The position numbers and the translations under genes were made by a program. This document shows, piece after piece, positions 1-9,850 of a stretch of 64,000 bases of DNA. The stretch lies in NCBI GenBank assembly GCA_023105745.1, contig JALGQZ010000005.1, forward strand, positions 61,308,019 to 61,372,018, written 5' to 3'. Every line of letters begins with the position of its first letter. Position 1 is the first letter of the stretch. The notes under the pieces were generated by a model. It was given only the letters and a program-made list of their open reading frames with translations. It had not been told where the DNA came from and searched no databases. The stretch comes from Austropuccinia psidii (taxonomy: Eukaryota; Basidiomycota; Pucciniomycetes; Pucciniales; Sphaerophragmiaceae).

Positions 1-597
1 AGGAAAGACTTAATTGAAATACATCCCACAGCTGCTAGCTTCAAAGGAATGCTAGACAAAGCCAGAAAGCATGCAGTGAGATGCATGGAGGACTCTTTTG
101 CATATGCTAAAGACAAATGGGATAAATCTCATGCAACTCCAGATTTCAAAGTGGGGGACCTAGTTCTTGTATCCACCACTAACTTCAATAACATCAAAGG
201 ATGTAAAAAGTTAAAAGACTCCTTTGCAGGACCTTTTGTGATTAAGGCCCTCCATGGAGAAAATGCTGTTGAAGTAGAGTTATCTGAAGAACTTAGCAAT
301 AAGCACCCTACATTTCCAGTAAGCTTGATAAAGCCATACAAATCTAGTGATGCTGAGAAATTTCCCTTGAGGAATAAGATTCCCCAAGTTATACCTCCTA
401 TTGAGACATCTGGTACTAAGAAAATAACCAAAGCTCTTAAAGAAAGGAAATTAAGAACCAAGAAAGTAAGGGAATACCTTGTTAGGTACAGTGACCCAAC
501 TTGTGAAGATGAATGGTTAGAAGAGAAAGATATACCAGAAGCCACCAAACTCCTGAGGAGATTCATACACACTAGAAACACCAATATTACAAAGTAA
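1..597 (+). CDS. Ty3/gypsy pol, 3' end: integrase C-terminus and chromodomain (family A, partial)
   Basis: The frame is open from the first base of the window and ends in TAA. It reads the last ~198 residues of a gypsy polyprotein and is almost identical to the end of the full pol at 21029-24703. The first part is the integrase C-terminal SH3-like region ([13 protein letters not shown], then [14 protein letters not shown]). The last ~60 residues form a chromodomain ([10 protein letters not shown] then [10 protein letters not shown]), which in chromoviruses targets integration to marked chromatin. The ATG at 49 is internal, not a start. A polypurine tract and the 3' LTR follow directly. Protease, RT and RNase H lie outside the window. 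Confidence 0.95.
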   Translation, partial: RKDLIEIHPTAASFKGMLDKARKHAVRCMEDSFAYAKDKWDKSHATPDFKVGDLVLVSTTNFNNIKGCKKLKDSFAGPFVIKALHGENAVEVELSEELSNKHPTFPVSLIKPYKSSDAEKFPLRNKIPQVIPPIETSGTKKITKALKERKLRTKKVREYLVRYSDPTCEDEWLEEKDIPEATKLLRRFIHTRNTNITK

Positions 598-608
598 TAT
601 TCTTTTTT

Positions 609-620
609 AGGGGGAGGGAA
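609..620 (+). other. Polypurine tract of plus-strand family A element
   Basis: The 12-bp purine run AGGGGGAGGGAA touches the first base of the 3' LTR at 621. This is the expected primer site for plus-strand DNA synthesis. The same run lies next to the 3' LTR of the full element (21006-21017, minus strand). Confidence 0.85.
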
Positions 621-2457
621 TGTGAGCCTTAGAGGTAATTTCATATACCCAAAAGACCACAAATATAAAAAATAACATATTAATATAAATAAAATAAATT
701 TATTTATATTATTAAAATAAAAATAAAAAATATAAATATAAAATTATATTAAAAATATAATTTTAATTATAATTTAAAAATAAAATTACTTTAAATTTTG
801 TAAATATAAAATTACATTTATACTTGAAAAATTTAAGTAAAAATGAAATTTTAACAAAATTGTGAAAAAATAAATAAATTTGGAAAAAAGTTAAATAAAA
901 TTTATTATAACTTTTTATCCAATAAATAAACATATAAATTTTATTTCACCATTGGATTCCTCATAAAAAATCAGGTGGGGTCACCTCTGAGTGAAATTTT
1001 TGTAACTCAACTCTAAATAAGCTTAAATTAAGTTTTTAGTATTTTCAATACAAAAGTTGAAAATCCTCAAAACCTTAATTTAATTCACACCACATGTGGT
1101 GTTAACCATCAATTTTTGTGTTAAAATTGAGGTGTTGTGTTTAGTTTAGAAGTTATGAGGAATTAAAGTATTTTCAATTGAATTCAATTGAAATGTCAAA
1201 ATGTGCGCGTGTATTACATAAGTGAACTTTGATTTACATATGAGGTGTCAATTATTACTGTATTGTACTGTACAATTGAATTGAATTACATGTGTAAATT
1301 ATAAGTATAATACATGATGAGGAATTAAAGGAAAAAATAAATTGGAAAGATTAAATTTGGGGGGGAAAAGGAACTCCAGCTCTAAGGGGGAGCTAGACCC
1401 CCAAAATCCTTGCTGACAGGCGTGGGATGTCAAAATTCACGCAAAAGTTCATCACTTTTGGCCTGGAATTGAGTTACAGGGTCTGTGGACTCAATTGATG
1501 ATGAGGTTTTGATACCAACTGGGGTAGTTTTAGCTGTTGCCAAGAAGGTAAAACTACCCTTAAGATAAAACAATCATAATAAAAACAGTTTTAACTGGTT
1601 TCTACGCCTCTGACACACATTCTGACGTGTTTTGAAGGCTCTAGGCCTGGTATTGCTATAGTAATGGCTGATTTAAGGGTCTAAAATGGCTAAAAATGGC
1701 TAAAAATGGCTTAAACCAGCCCTTTTTGGTCTAAACCAGGGTTCAATGATGCCATAATTGGCTTTTCTGTTGTCAGACTGTTTTTCACGACTGACAAGAG
1801 TAAATTTTACTTTTGGAGTAAGAGAATTGATGGCTATAAAAGAATGTCTTCTTTGCCCCACTTTTCTCCTCATGTTAGAATCTTTTCCTTTTATTAATTA
1901 GTTTAAAACTGTTAAACAAATCAATCAAAGATTCCAACCACCACTTTTAAATCATTTTACTCCTTTTAACCACGTGAAAAAATCATTATAATCATTGTTT
2001 GTAACTCTTATAATCATTTTTGCCCCTGAACCACCCCAAAAGTGAATTAAAGCATCTTTCATCACTGTTAGCTTTGTCACTTTGTTTCCAAATTCACTCT
2101 GGTCACTTTTGGGCGTGTTTTCTCTTTAATATTCTTTTTAAATACTTTGTTCTTTAATTAATTGCTTGCAGTTCTTTGCTCAATTAATTCCAATTGAAAT
2201 TGCTCTTGAAGAAATTTCTTTTGTAGCCTTAAAATATCTCTTGTAGAGTATTTTTTGGATAAATCTTTATTGTTGGTAAAACAATAAATTTTTATATTAT
2301 TGTTTTATACTAATAAAGTTATAAACAATAAAATTGGCGTGTTTTCTCTTAAAAATAATATTTCATACTATTTTTAACTGAATTTTACCTTATACAAATT
2401 TTGAGGACAGGAAAAGTACTTGATTTTTTAATCAAAGTTTCATATCCACACCTTACA
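621..2457 (+). repeat. 3' LTR, gypsy family A (plus strand)
   Basis: This 1837-bp LTR starts TGTGAGCCTT and ends CACCTTACA. It is near-identical to the LTRs at 2931-4766, 19165-21005 and 27424-29289. It is AT-rich and contains a TATA box at 1835-1842. The sequence to its right is the leader of another family A element on the opposite strand, so this element inserted into that one. Confidence 0.93.
1835..1842 (+). promoter_or_regulatory. LTR TATA box (family A)
   Basis: TATAAAAG lies in GGCTATAAAAGAATG roughly two thirds into the LTR and is followed by pyrimidine-rich sequence. This is the usual place for the U3 promoter just before the R region. The box recurs at the matching position in the other family A LTRs. 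Confidence 0.6.
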
Positions 2458-2930
2458 CATAATTATGGTTAAAAAGGCTTAAAATAGTATTTTTACGTCA
2501 AAAACTTACTATTGGCCAAATTTTTAGCTTTCTGAAGGGTATTACTTATGTCCAAGTTAATTAATTCAGAAGATATTGGTTCAGGTTGGTTATTTTGAGT
2601 CACAATAACAGTACTATTATGATCAGAATTAACAGTACTGGCAGGGATAATGCTGGTTACTGTTGAGGCTGTTTCAATGTTTTCTTGTCTTACCACGTTG
2701 TCAGACACTAAAATTAATGAAAAATCCAATTAATTAAGTAAAAAAAGGTTATTTCAAAAAAAGAAATAAAAATATAAGCCTCACTTATAATATGAAAAAA
2801 ATTATTTTTTAAGGATTTTTTGAATTATAAGTATTTTTTATATGTTTTTAAATTTTTCAATATAAGAAAAAAGATTTAAAAAGAGTAAAAAAATATGTCA
2901 CAGGTAAAATATCACGGTTGGGCCCCCAAA
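2458..2930 (-). mobile_element. Family A leader remnant (minus strand), broken by the plus-strand element
   Basis: This matches the leader of the full element at 26950-27423, with the same minus-strand order: PBS next to the LTR, AT-rich leader, then a leader exon. The exon (about 2504-2710 on the minus strand, inside an open frame 2493-2729) starts after TTTTAG and ends before GTAAGT. Here it lacks the in-frame stop found in the full element. The breakpoint at 2458 falls on the ATG I assign as gag start (minus strand, 2460-2458). The rest of this element should lie left of the window. Confidence 0.8.
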
Positions 2931-4766
2931 TGTAAGGTGTGGATATGAAACTTTGATAAAAAATCAAGTACTTTTCCTGTCCTCAAGATTTGTATAAGGT
3001 AAAATTCAATTAAAAATAGTAAGAAATATTATTTTTAAGAGAAGACACGCCAATTTTATTGTTTATAACTTTATTAGTATAAAACAATAATATTATAAAA
3101 ATTTATTGTTTTACCAACAATAAAAATTTATCCAAAAAATACTCTACAAGAGATATTTTAAGGCTACAAAAGAAATTTCTTCAAGAGCAATTTCAATTGG
3201 AATTAATTGAGCAAAGAACTGCAAGCAATTAATTAAAGAACAGAGTCTTTAAAAAATATATTAAAGAGAAAACACGCCCAAAAGTGACCAGAGTGAATTT
3301 GGAAACAAAGTGACAAAGTTAACAGTGATGAAAGATGCTTTAATTCACTTATGGGGTGGTTCAGGGGTAAAAATGATTATAAGAGTTACAAACAATGATT
3401 ATAATGATTTTTTCACGTGGTTAAAAGGTTCAAAATGATTTAAAAAGGGTGGTTGGAATCTTTTATTGATTGGTTTAACAGTTTTAAACTAATTAATAAA
3501 AGGAAAAAGATTCTAACATGAAGAGAAAAGTGGGGCAAAGAAGACATTCTTTTATAGACATCAATTCTCTTACTCCAAAAGTAAAATTTACTCTTGTCAG
3601 TCGTGAAAAACAGTCTGACAACAGAAAAGCCAATTATGGCATCATTGAACCCTGGTTTAGACCAAAAAAGGGCTGGTTTAAGCCATTTTTAGCCATTTTT
3701 AGCCATTTTAGACCCTTAAATCAGCCATTACTATAGCAATACCAGGCCTAGAGCCCTCAAAACACGTCAGAATGTGTGTCAGAGGCATAGGAACCAGTTA
3801 AAACTGTTTTACTATGATTGTTTTATCTTAAGGGTAGTTTTACCCTCTTGGCAACAGCTAAAACTACCCCAGTTGGTATCAAAACCTCATCATCAATTGA
3901 GTTCACAGACCCTGTAACTCAATTCCAGGCCAAAAGTGATGAACTTTTGCGTGAATTTTGACATCCCACGCCTGTCAGCAAGGAATTTGGGGGTCTAGCT
4001 CCCCCTTAGAGCTGGAGTTCCTTTTCCCCCCCAAATTTAATCTTTCCAATTTATTTTTCCTTTAATTCCTCATCATGTATTATACTTATAATTTACATAT
4101 GTAATTCAATTCAATTGTACAGTACAATACAGTAATAATTGACACCTCATATGTAAATCAAAGTTCGCTTATGTAATACACGCGCACATTTTGACATTTC
4201 AATTGAATTCAATTGAAAATACTTTAATTCCTCATAACTTCTAAACTAAACACAACACCTCAATTTTAACAAAAAATTTGATGGGTAACACCACATGTGG
4301 TGTGAATTAAATTAAAGTTTTGAGGATTTTCAACTTTTGTATTGAAAATACTAAAAACTTAATTTAAGCTTATTTAGAGTTGAGTTACAAGAATTTCACT
4401 CACAGGTGACCCCACCTGATTTTTTATGAGGAATCCAATGGTGAAATAATTTTCATGTGTTTATTTATTGGATAACAAGTTATAATAATTTTTATTTAAA
4501 TTTTTTCCAAATTTATTTATTTTTTCACAATTTTGTTAAAATTTCATTTTTACTTAATTTTTTCAAGTTTAAATGTAATTTTATACTTACAAAATTTTAT
4601 GTATTTTTATTTTTAAATTGTAATTAATTTTTTATTTTTAGTATAATTTTATATTTATATTTTGATTTTTATTTAATAATGTAAATAAATTTATTTTATT
4701 TATATTAATATGTTATTTTTGTATTTGTGGTCTTTTGGGTATATGAAATTACCTCTAAGGCTCACA
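2931..4766 (-). repeat. 5' LTR, gypsy family A (minus strand)
   Basis: This 1836-bp LTR reads TGTAAGGTGTGG to AAGGCTCACA on the plus strand, so its sense strand is minus. The PBS-like TGGGGGCC lies just left of it. Its right edge abuts DNA transposon sequence at 4767, so this element inserted into the transposon copy and separates it from the rest. The antisense strand carries a 72-codon ORF (3518-3736) also seen in other family A LTRs; I do not call it a gene. Confidence 0.92.
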
Positions 4767-5364
4767 CTGATGCAAATCCACACTGATTGGCCTCAGGTTT
4801 CCATGCGCGAGCAGGTGAGCGTCTGCAGTCAAGCTGACCACCCGACCAAGAAACTAGCCGGTCGGAACACTGGCAGTAAAATGTCTTCCAGGCGTGTGAA
4901 AGTTGCCTGTGTATGACCCGTTGGGGGGTGCGTATGAAAGCGTGTGGCTGCCCGACAATGAGCACGCGCAATGAACAAGCAGGGCCAGTCATTGTTGGCC
5001 CCAACAATGGCACCGGAGTGAATCCACTGTTTGTGTATTACCCAAATAATAAGTCATCCCATTATGACTCACTTTCATTAACTCGGATTACACCCGCGTC
5101 TATGCCATTGTTAGGCAGAGCTCTGCAAAAAGGTGCACCAAAGGGATGCAGTTGAGATATATGACTCAATGGCTTGACGTGATTTTCATGTTACATTGCT
5201 GAACAGATTTTGCTCTGCCCCGCAGCATACATTTACACAGGTGTACTGCGTACTACAGTGTTGGCTGTACAGATCAGGAAGGTGTTATACTACTTCAGCC
5301 TGCATGCATATAGCAAATGGGCATGCACCTTCCGATCGTTTGCATACACGTAGCTCATGTGCCA
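4767..5364. other. Transposon sequence without recognisable gene
   Basis: About 600 bp aligns in reverse with about 47300-47910 of the other copy. I see no convincing ORF: the short frames here are shifted or broken between the two copies. It may be an intergenic or promoter region between the Zn2Cys6-like gene and the missing helicase side. Confidence 0.5.
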
Positions 5365-6460
5365 CATGCTCAGCATTGCGTTTCACCCGATTTGCACACG
5401 CAAGCCTAGCATATCATGGTCAAAAGCACCGTGTGAAAGTGCTCAGTAAAGCCATGGAATGAACTATTTTTGCAATAGTTCATTGGAAGGCTCAGTTTGG
5501 AGCACTTCACCAAAGCGTGTGAAATGCTGCAGCTGGCTGAAATGTCACCCGATCCTGTGCCAAATGCTCAGATTGTGGGCATACAAAAACGACTGAGCAA
5601 TGGCTCAGCATGGTGCATTTGATATTTTTATATCAATAGTTCAATCACTGTGCCATTAAAATGTTCAGCCACTGAGCATTTCAATTATGACCCAAAAGCA
5701 AACCTGAGCAACGGGTCGAGGCAAGCTCACGCTGTATTCACTTGTGTTACAGCCCCCCCTTTGTTCACATACTATTACCAGGCCATACGGCTGGTAATAT
5801 TGCCGCGGTCACTTGTGACCAAATGCACCGGGTGCATTTCTGCATGGGTCACTTGTGCATTCCACCCACAATGCACATTCAACAAGGGCCTCACGACCAC
5901 CCTCCCGGGTGATTGGGTGGCTATTTAAGGAAAGAAAGGGGATTTGACTCAGCTTCACAATTTAATAAATTGCAATACTCAGCGGTGCATTTGATATTGT
6001 TATATCAATTGTTCAATTACTGTGCAATTCAAATGCTCAGCCACTGAGCATTTCAATTATGACCCAAAAGCAAACCTGAGCAATGGGTCGAGGCAAGATC
6101 ACGCTGTATTCACTTGTCTTACAGCCCCCCCCTTTGTTCAAAGACTATCACCAGGCCATAAGGCCGGTGATCTTGCCGCGGTCACTTGTGAATTGCAACC
6201 ACAATGCACAATCAATAAGGGCCTCACAACCACCCTCCTGGGTGATCGGGTGGCAATTTAAGGAAACAAAGGGGATTTGACTCAGCTTGACAATTCAATA
6301 TATTGCAATACTCAGCCAGACCCCCATTGTTCACCTGCCTCACGTGAGCATTTCACTTCTCAGTTGCAGCATTTGCTGAGACTCAGCTTCAATTTTGCCC
6401 ACACGCCTTGAAGCTGAGACTTTTGCGGGTGCTGCAACTGCTGAGATCGTCTCAGCTTCA
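5365..6460. promoter_or_regulatory. Cluster of CTCAG/CTGAG motifs upstream of the Zn2Cys6-like gene
   Basis: I count 21 copies of CTCAG or its complement CTGAG in about 1.1 kb, where roughly two would be expected. Many are in the longer form TGCTCAGC. The last are paired head to head: GCTGAGACTCAGC near 6374, and GCTGAG then CTCAGC around 6440-6458, just before the TATA box. Some copies come from the 372-bp duplication, but single-copy sequence on both sides is also dense. This looks like an array of binding sites; the binding protein is unknown. Confidence 0.45.
5612..6314. repeat. 372-bp direct tandem duplication
   Basis: Unit 1 (5612-5983) and unit 2 (5984-about 6314) both start GGTGCATTTGATATT and end near TTGCAATACTCAG. 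Unit 2 is shorter through small deletions. The other transposon copy has one unit (about 46680-47050, reverse), so the duplication is specific to this copy. The short ORFs inside (5650-5928, 6022-6280) are by-products and carry no domain. Confidence 0.85.
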
Positions 6461-6466
6461 CCATGG

Positions 6467-6474
6467 TATAAAAG
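6467..6474 (+). promoter_or_regulatory. TATA box of the Zn2Cys6-like gene
   Basis: TATAAAAG lies about 430 bp upstream of the ATG. A long C/T-rich stretch (CTTTCTTTCTCACCC and similar) follows, as is common in fungal promoters and 5' leaders. The matching box in the other copy is cut by a deletion. Confidence 0.6.
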
Positions 6475-6825
6475 ACCATCTTCACACGACATGCACTTCA
6501 CTTTCTTTCTCACCCGCTCCACTTCGTTCAACCTCACCCGCGTTTGTCCTTCTTGTGCGTATTCCCCTTCGTCTTCCTGCCTTTCTATTTTTGTCTTTCG
6601 CACTCCACTAAACTCACTTCCCTTCCTTTTGCCTGTTTGTTTATTCTTCTGATCCGTTCAGAACCTCACTTCTATCCACCTCGTGCGTTACCTCTTTTTG
6701 AAACTTTTGTCGACATTACATACCGATATTAATACTTATTTTTCTTCACGACTCTTTTCCAGACTTTTAAAACCTTTGGACTAGAGCGATCTTATTTTGT
6801 TTCCGATTTAAATTTATAATTCATC

Positions 6826-6896
6826 GTACGTCTTCATTTTTTCTCTTGATTGTTTACTTTGTATGCAGTTACTAACCTCAATTGTTTTGTTTTTAG
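6826..6896 (+). other. 5'-UTR intron ending at the start codon
   Basis: The donor is GTACGT, a perfect branch point TACTAAC lies at 6869-6875, and the acceptor TTTTTAG ends at 6896. The ATG is the next base. The position supports 6897 as the real start of the downstream protein. Confidence 0.65.
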
Positions 6897-8768
6897 ATGT
6901 CGTGCACTTTATGCACCAAGCGGGGTATCCCCTGCATTCGCTCCCCAACGACGAACGACGCTTGTGATGCTTGCCGACAAGCACACAAGAAATGTTCGTT
7001 CGTTGTCCGCCCCTTCCAACCACCAGGCCAGAGGAGTTCCCGCCCAAGACGCCCTCGCGAGGACTCCTTTGTGGTCGACGATGATGAAACCATTTCCGAG
7101 CGTGAATGGACGCCGGGCCCCCAAACAGGCCAACGGGAACGATTCTGGACGATCAGCCCTGTCCCCTAAAGTATCGATTTGTCCACTCCCCCTCCTAGGC
7201 CACCATCCGATGGTCACTTCACTCCTCGACCGGAGCGAAGTGATTATCCGGCCGATGAAGGATGGCGATGGCGAGAGGACATTTGAACTTGGGCTGATCG
7301 TCACCATGTCTTGTCACTGATGGGCTTCAAACGCCAAAGTAAGTTTTCTTTCTCCTCCTTATCTCATTTCTCTTCACGCAATAATACTGACTTTTTTCCA
7401 TTTCTCATAGAACAAAACCCCCCGAATCCCCCCCGACAAGACTCTCCCGTGCCTAGTTTGCCTCGCGAGCAAACCCCCCGGCAACCCACTCCAGGCCCAA
7501 GTGGCACCCGATGGTCTGAGGAATTATTCCGCGGTAAGCAGCCAAAGTTTCATTTCATTTTCACTTTCACTTTCGAGTCGAGTGAACTGACTCTTACTCC
7601 TTTTCTAGAACCCTCCCGAACGGAAGAGCCACCTATTCCTGGCCCGAGTCCAACGTCCCAACAACCTGAGGACGATACGACTCGTGAGCCAGAATCCGAG
7701 GTGGCTCCTATGCAATCCACGGAGGAAGCTTATGGTAAGTCACCCCTTCTTTCTCTCTTCGATCCATATACCCTTTTCCTCATCTTTTCTTCGACCGTCT
7801 CCAGATCGTCCCGCCACTCCTCGCTCGATCATCATCATCAACGATACGCCCGTCGGATCCCCCCCGAACTTGGGCTGATCGTCACCATGTCTTGTCACCG
7901 ATGGGATTCAAATGCCAAAGTAAGTTTTCTTTCTCCTCCTTATCTCATTTCTCTTCACGCAATAATACTGACTTTTTTCCATTTCTCATAGAACAAAACC
8001 CCCCGAATCCCCCCCGACAAGACTCTCCCGTGCCTAGTTTGCCTCGCGAGCAAACCCCCCGGCAACCCACTCCAGGCCCAAGTGGCACCCGATGGTCTGA
8101 GGAATTATTCCGCGGTAAGCAGCCAAAGTTTCATTTCATTTTCACTTTCACTTTCGAGTCGAGTGAACTGACTCTTACTCCTTTTCTAGAACCCTCCCGA
8201 ACGGAAGAGCCACCTATTCCTGGCCCGAGTCCAATGTCCCAACAACCTGAGGACAATACGACTCGTGAGCCAGAATCCGAGGTGGCTCCTACGCAATCCA
8301 CGGAGGAAGCTTATGGTAAGTCACCCCTTCTTTCTCTCTTCGATCCATATACCCTTTTCCTCATCTTTTCTTTGACCGTCTCCAGATCGTCCCGCCACTC
8401 CTCGCTCGATCATCATCATCGACAATACGCCCGTCGGATCCCCCCTCCCCCTTCTTCTTAGTGAGAACCCCAACGCCTTTTCCCCCCCGGTGCCAAGCTC
8501 CTCTCATTCCCACGATGAAGCTCGCCAGGAATTCACCGACCTGCGACCGACCCTAATGATTCCTCGAGCCATCGTCCACGATTCGATCAACCGAATCTTG
8601 TTGGAGCATCGTCGCTTGCTCCACATGATTCCTTTCGTGGATGCAACTCATTGAAACGAGATGCACCGGGAATTCCGGGACGAACTAAACTGCCTCCTTG
8701 CCCAGGCACTGGAGGCTTATTCAAAGGAGGACATAACCGGGATAGTCTCCAAATTCCTCGAAAAATAA
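6897..8768 (+). pseudogene. Zn2Cys6-like transposon gene, multi-exon, broken by nonsense codons and a duplication
   Basis: The N-terminus has Cys spacing CX2CX6CX9CX2CX6C at residues 3-33 (CTLC through HKKC), which fits the fungal Zn2Cys6 binuclear cluster of DNA-binding proteins. A basic, proline-rich tail follows. Likely introns are 7339-7410, 7534-7608 and 7735-7804, repeated 581 bp downstream by tandem duplication. The last exon reads a Leu-rich tail ending LEK at 8768. In-frame stops lie at 7167-7169, 7284-7286 and 8652-8654; the second also occurs in the other copy. A 90-residue product with only the zinc domain is still possible. The family is familiar from Austropuccinia predictions; its role is unknown, possibly binding transposon DNA. 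Confidence 0.7.
7285..8446 (+). repeat. 581-bp tandem duplication of an exon-intron block
   Basis: Unit 1 (7285-7865) and unit 2 (7866-8446) both begin GAACTTGGGC and differ at only a handful of positions. Each carries the same splice donors (GTAAGT, GTAAGC, GTAAGT) and acceptors. The other transposon copy has a single unit in 45570-46250. The high identity points to a recent event. Confidence 0.9.
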
Positions 8769-8860
8769 AAAATTAAAAAAAATAATCTCATTATTTCCAC
8801 TTTTTATCATTTGTAATACTTTCTTTTAAATGAATTATTTGTATTCAATTATTATTATGT

Positions 8861-9052
8861 TTAATTTCTATTACATTCTTTGTTCACGTAAAAATTATTT
8901 ATTTCCTCCTTAGAGAAAAACCCTGATTGCGTGAGAATTATTTTTGTAAGTGCCCCACCAAGCGTTTGAGTGAGTATTTGTTTTCGTGAGCCTCTTTTTC
9001 TCAAAATGCGCCAATAGTTGCTGTTATCCTCTCCTATATTTTCTTCTTCCAT
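8861..9052 (-). CDS. Small ORF kept open in both transposon copies (63 aa)
   Basis: It starts MEEENIG and contains GGALTKIILTQSG and EEINxFYVNKECN. The matching frame in the other copy (45049-45246, plus) is also open from the same ATG and about three quarters identical in protein. It lies head to tail against the 3' end of the Zn2Cys6-like gene. I recognise no domain or signal. It could be a small transposon protein, or a frame that stayed open by chance. Confidence 0.3.
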   Translation of the reverse strand: MEEENIGEDNSNYWRILRKRGSRKQILTQTLGGALTKIILTQSGFFSKEEINNFYVNKECNRN

Positions 9053-9189
9053 TGTATAGAGCCATATCCATTCTTAACTGTAAAAAAGCGGGAGGTTCCC
9101 GCATGTGAGCAATCCAGTCCAGATTCGTGAAACATGGCCTTTCCTATGGTCACACGCTATTAATCTTACTCATGTATTGAATTGTTTGA

Positions 9190-9660
9190 ATTGTCTGGAA
9201 CCTTCACAAGCGTAAGGATTGGCGTGTGACTTGTCTGGAGGCTGCACAGGCATAAGGATTGGCGTGTCAATTGTCGGGAGCCTGCACAGGCGTAAGGATT
9301 GGCGTGTGAATTCTTGGGAGCCTGCACAGGCGTAAGAATTGGCGTGTGAATTGTCGGGAGCCTCCAAAGGCGTAAGAGTTGGCGTGTGAATTCTTGGGAT
9401 CCTGCACAGGCCAAGAAATTTTCAGCATTGTGGGGAACCCTCACAAGCGTAAGGATTGACGTGTGAATCGTCGAAAGCCTGTACAGGTGTAAGGAATTTT
9501 TAGCATTTTTGGGAACCTTCACAAGTGTAAGGATTGGCGTGTAAATTCTTGGGCGCCTGCACAGGCGTAAGGATTGGCGTGTGAAGCGTCGCCACCCCGC
9601 ATAGGCGTAAGGAACTTTTAGCATTGTTGGAAACTGCACAAGCATAAGGATTCGCGTGTG
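9190..9660. repeat. Minisatellite, 40-bp unit (left copy)
   Basis: About a dozen imperfect units of 40 bp each contain CCTGCACAGG, which can pair with itself as CCTG and CAGG, followed by GCGTAAGGAT and TTGGCGTGTG. The mirror array in the other copy is at 44160-44925. Open frames of 65-206 codons here are repeat artefacts. Confidence 0.9.
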
Positions 9661-9701
9661 GAGCATTGGCATCCTGGACAATAGCAACAAACCAGGACAG
9701 A

Positions 9702-9725
9702 TGTACGATGGCATGCCACCGTACA
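9702..9725. other. 24-bp quasi-palindrome (member 1)
   Basis: Arms TGTACG and CGTACA surround the core TGGCATGCCA, with one unpaired position, so 11 of 12 positions pair. It lies between the minisatellite and the oxygenase gene, 126 bp past that gene's stop codon. It belongs to a family that recurs through both transposon copies. Confidence 0.75.
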
Positions 9726-9850
9726 TAATCCACTTCACCCCTTTTTCATGTGAGACACCCCATCTCCCACACTCGAATCCATCCAATCCTGGTGTATATT
9801 GTCCTCTGCCTTACCCCACCATTACTTACCCAACACACATGCAAATCTCC

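Noticed and set aside
129..662. 177-codon minus-strand ORF
   Set aside because: Antisense shadow of the chromodomain region of pol.
4710..5462. ORFs crossing the LTR/transposon junction at 4766
   Set aside because: They are chimeric frames with no conservation in the mirror region at 47300-47910.
6340..6732. ORFs of 62-87 codons around the TATA box
   Set aside because: They lie in the pyrimidine-rich promoter and leader, have no counterpart in the mirror copy and overlap each other in three frames.
9190..9660. Evenly spaced repeats resembling a CRISPR array
   Set aside because: Units are directly adjacent with no unique spacers, and the genome is eukaryotic. They are minisatellites.
9166..9786. 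206-codon ORF and smaller ones in several frames
   Set aside because: They lie within the 40-bp minisatellite and its flank. The unit keeps several frames open and the peptides are simple repeats.
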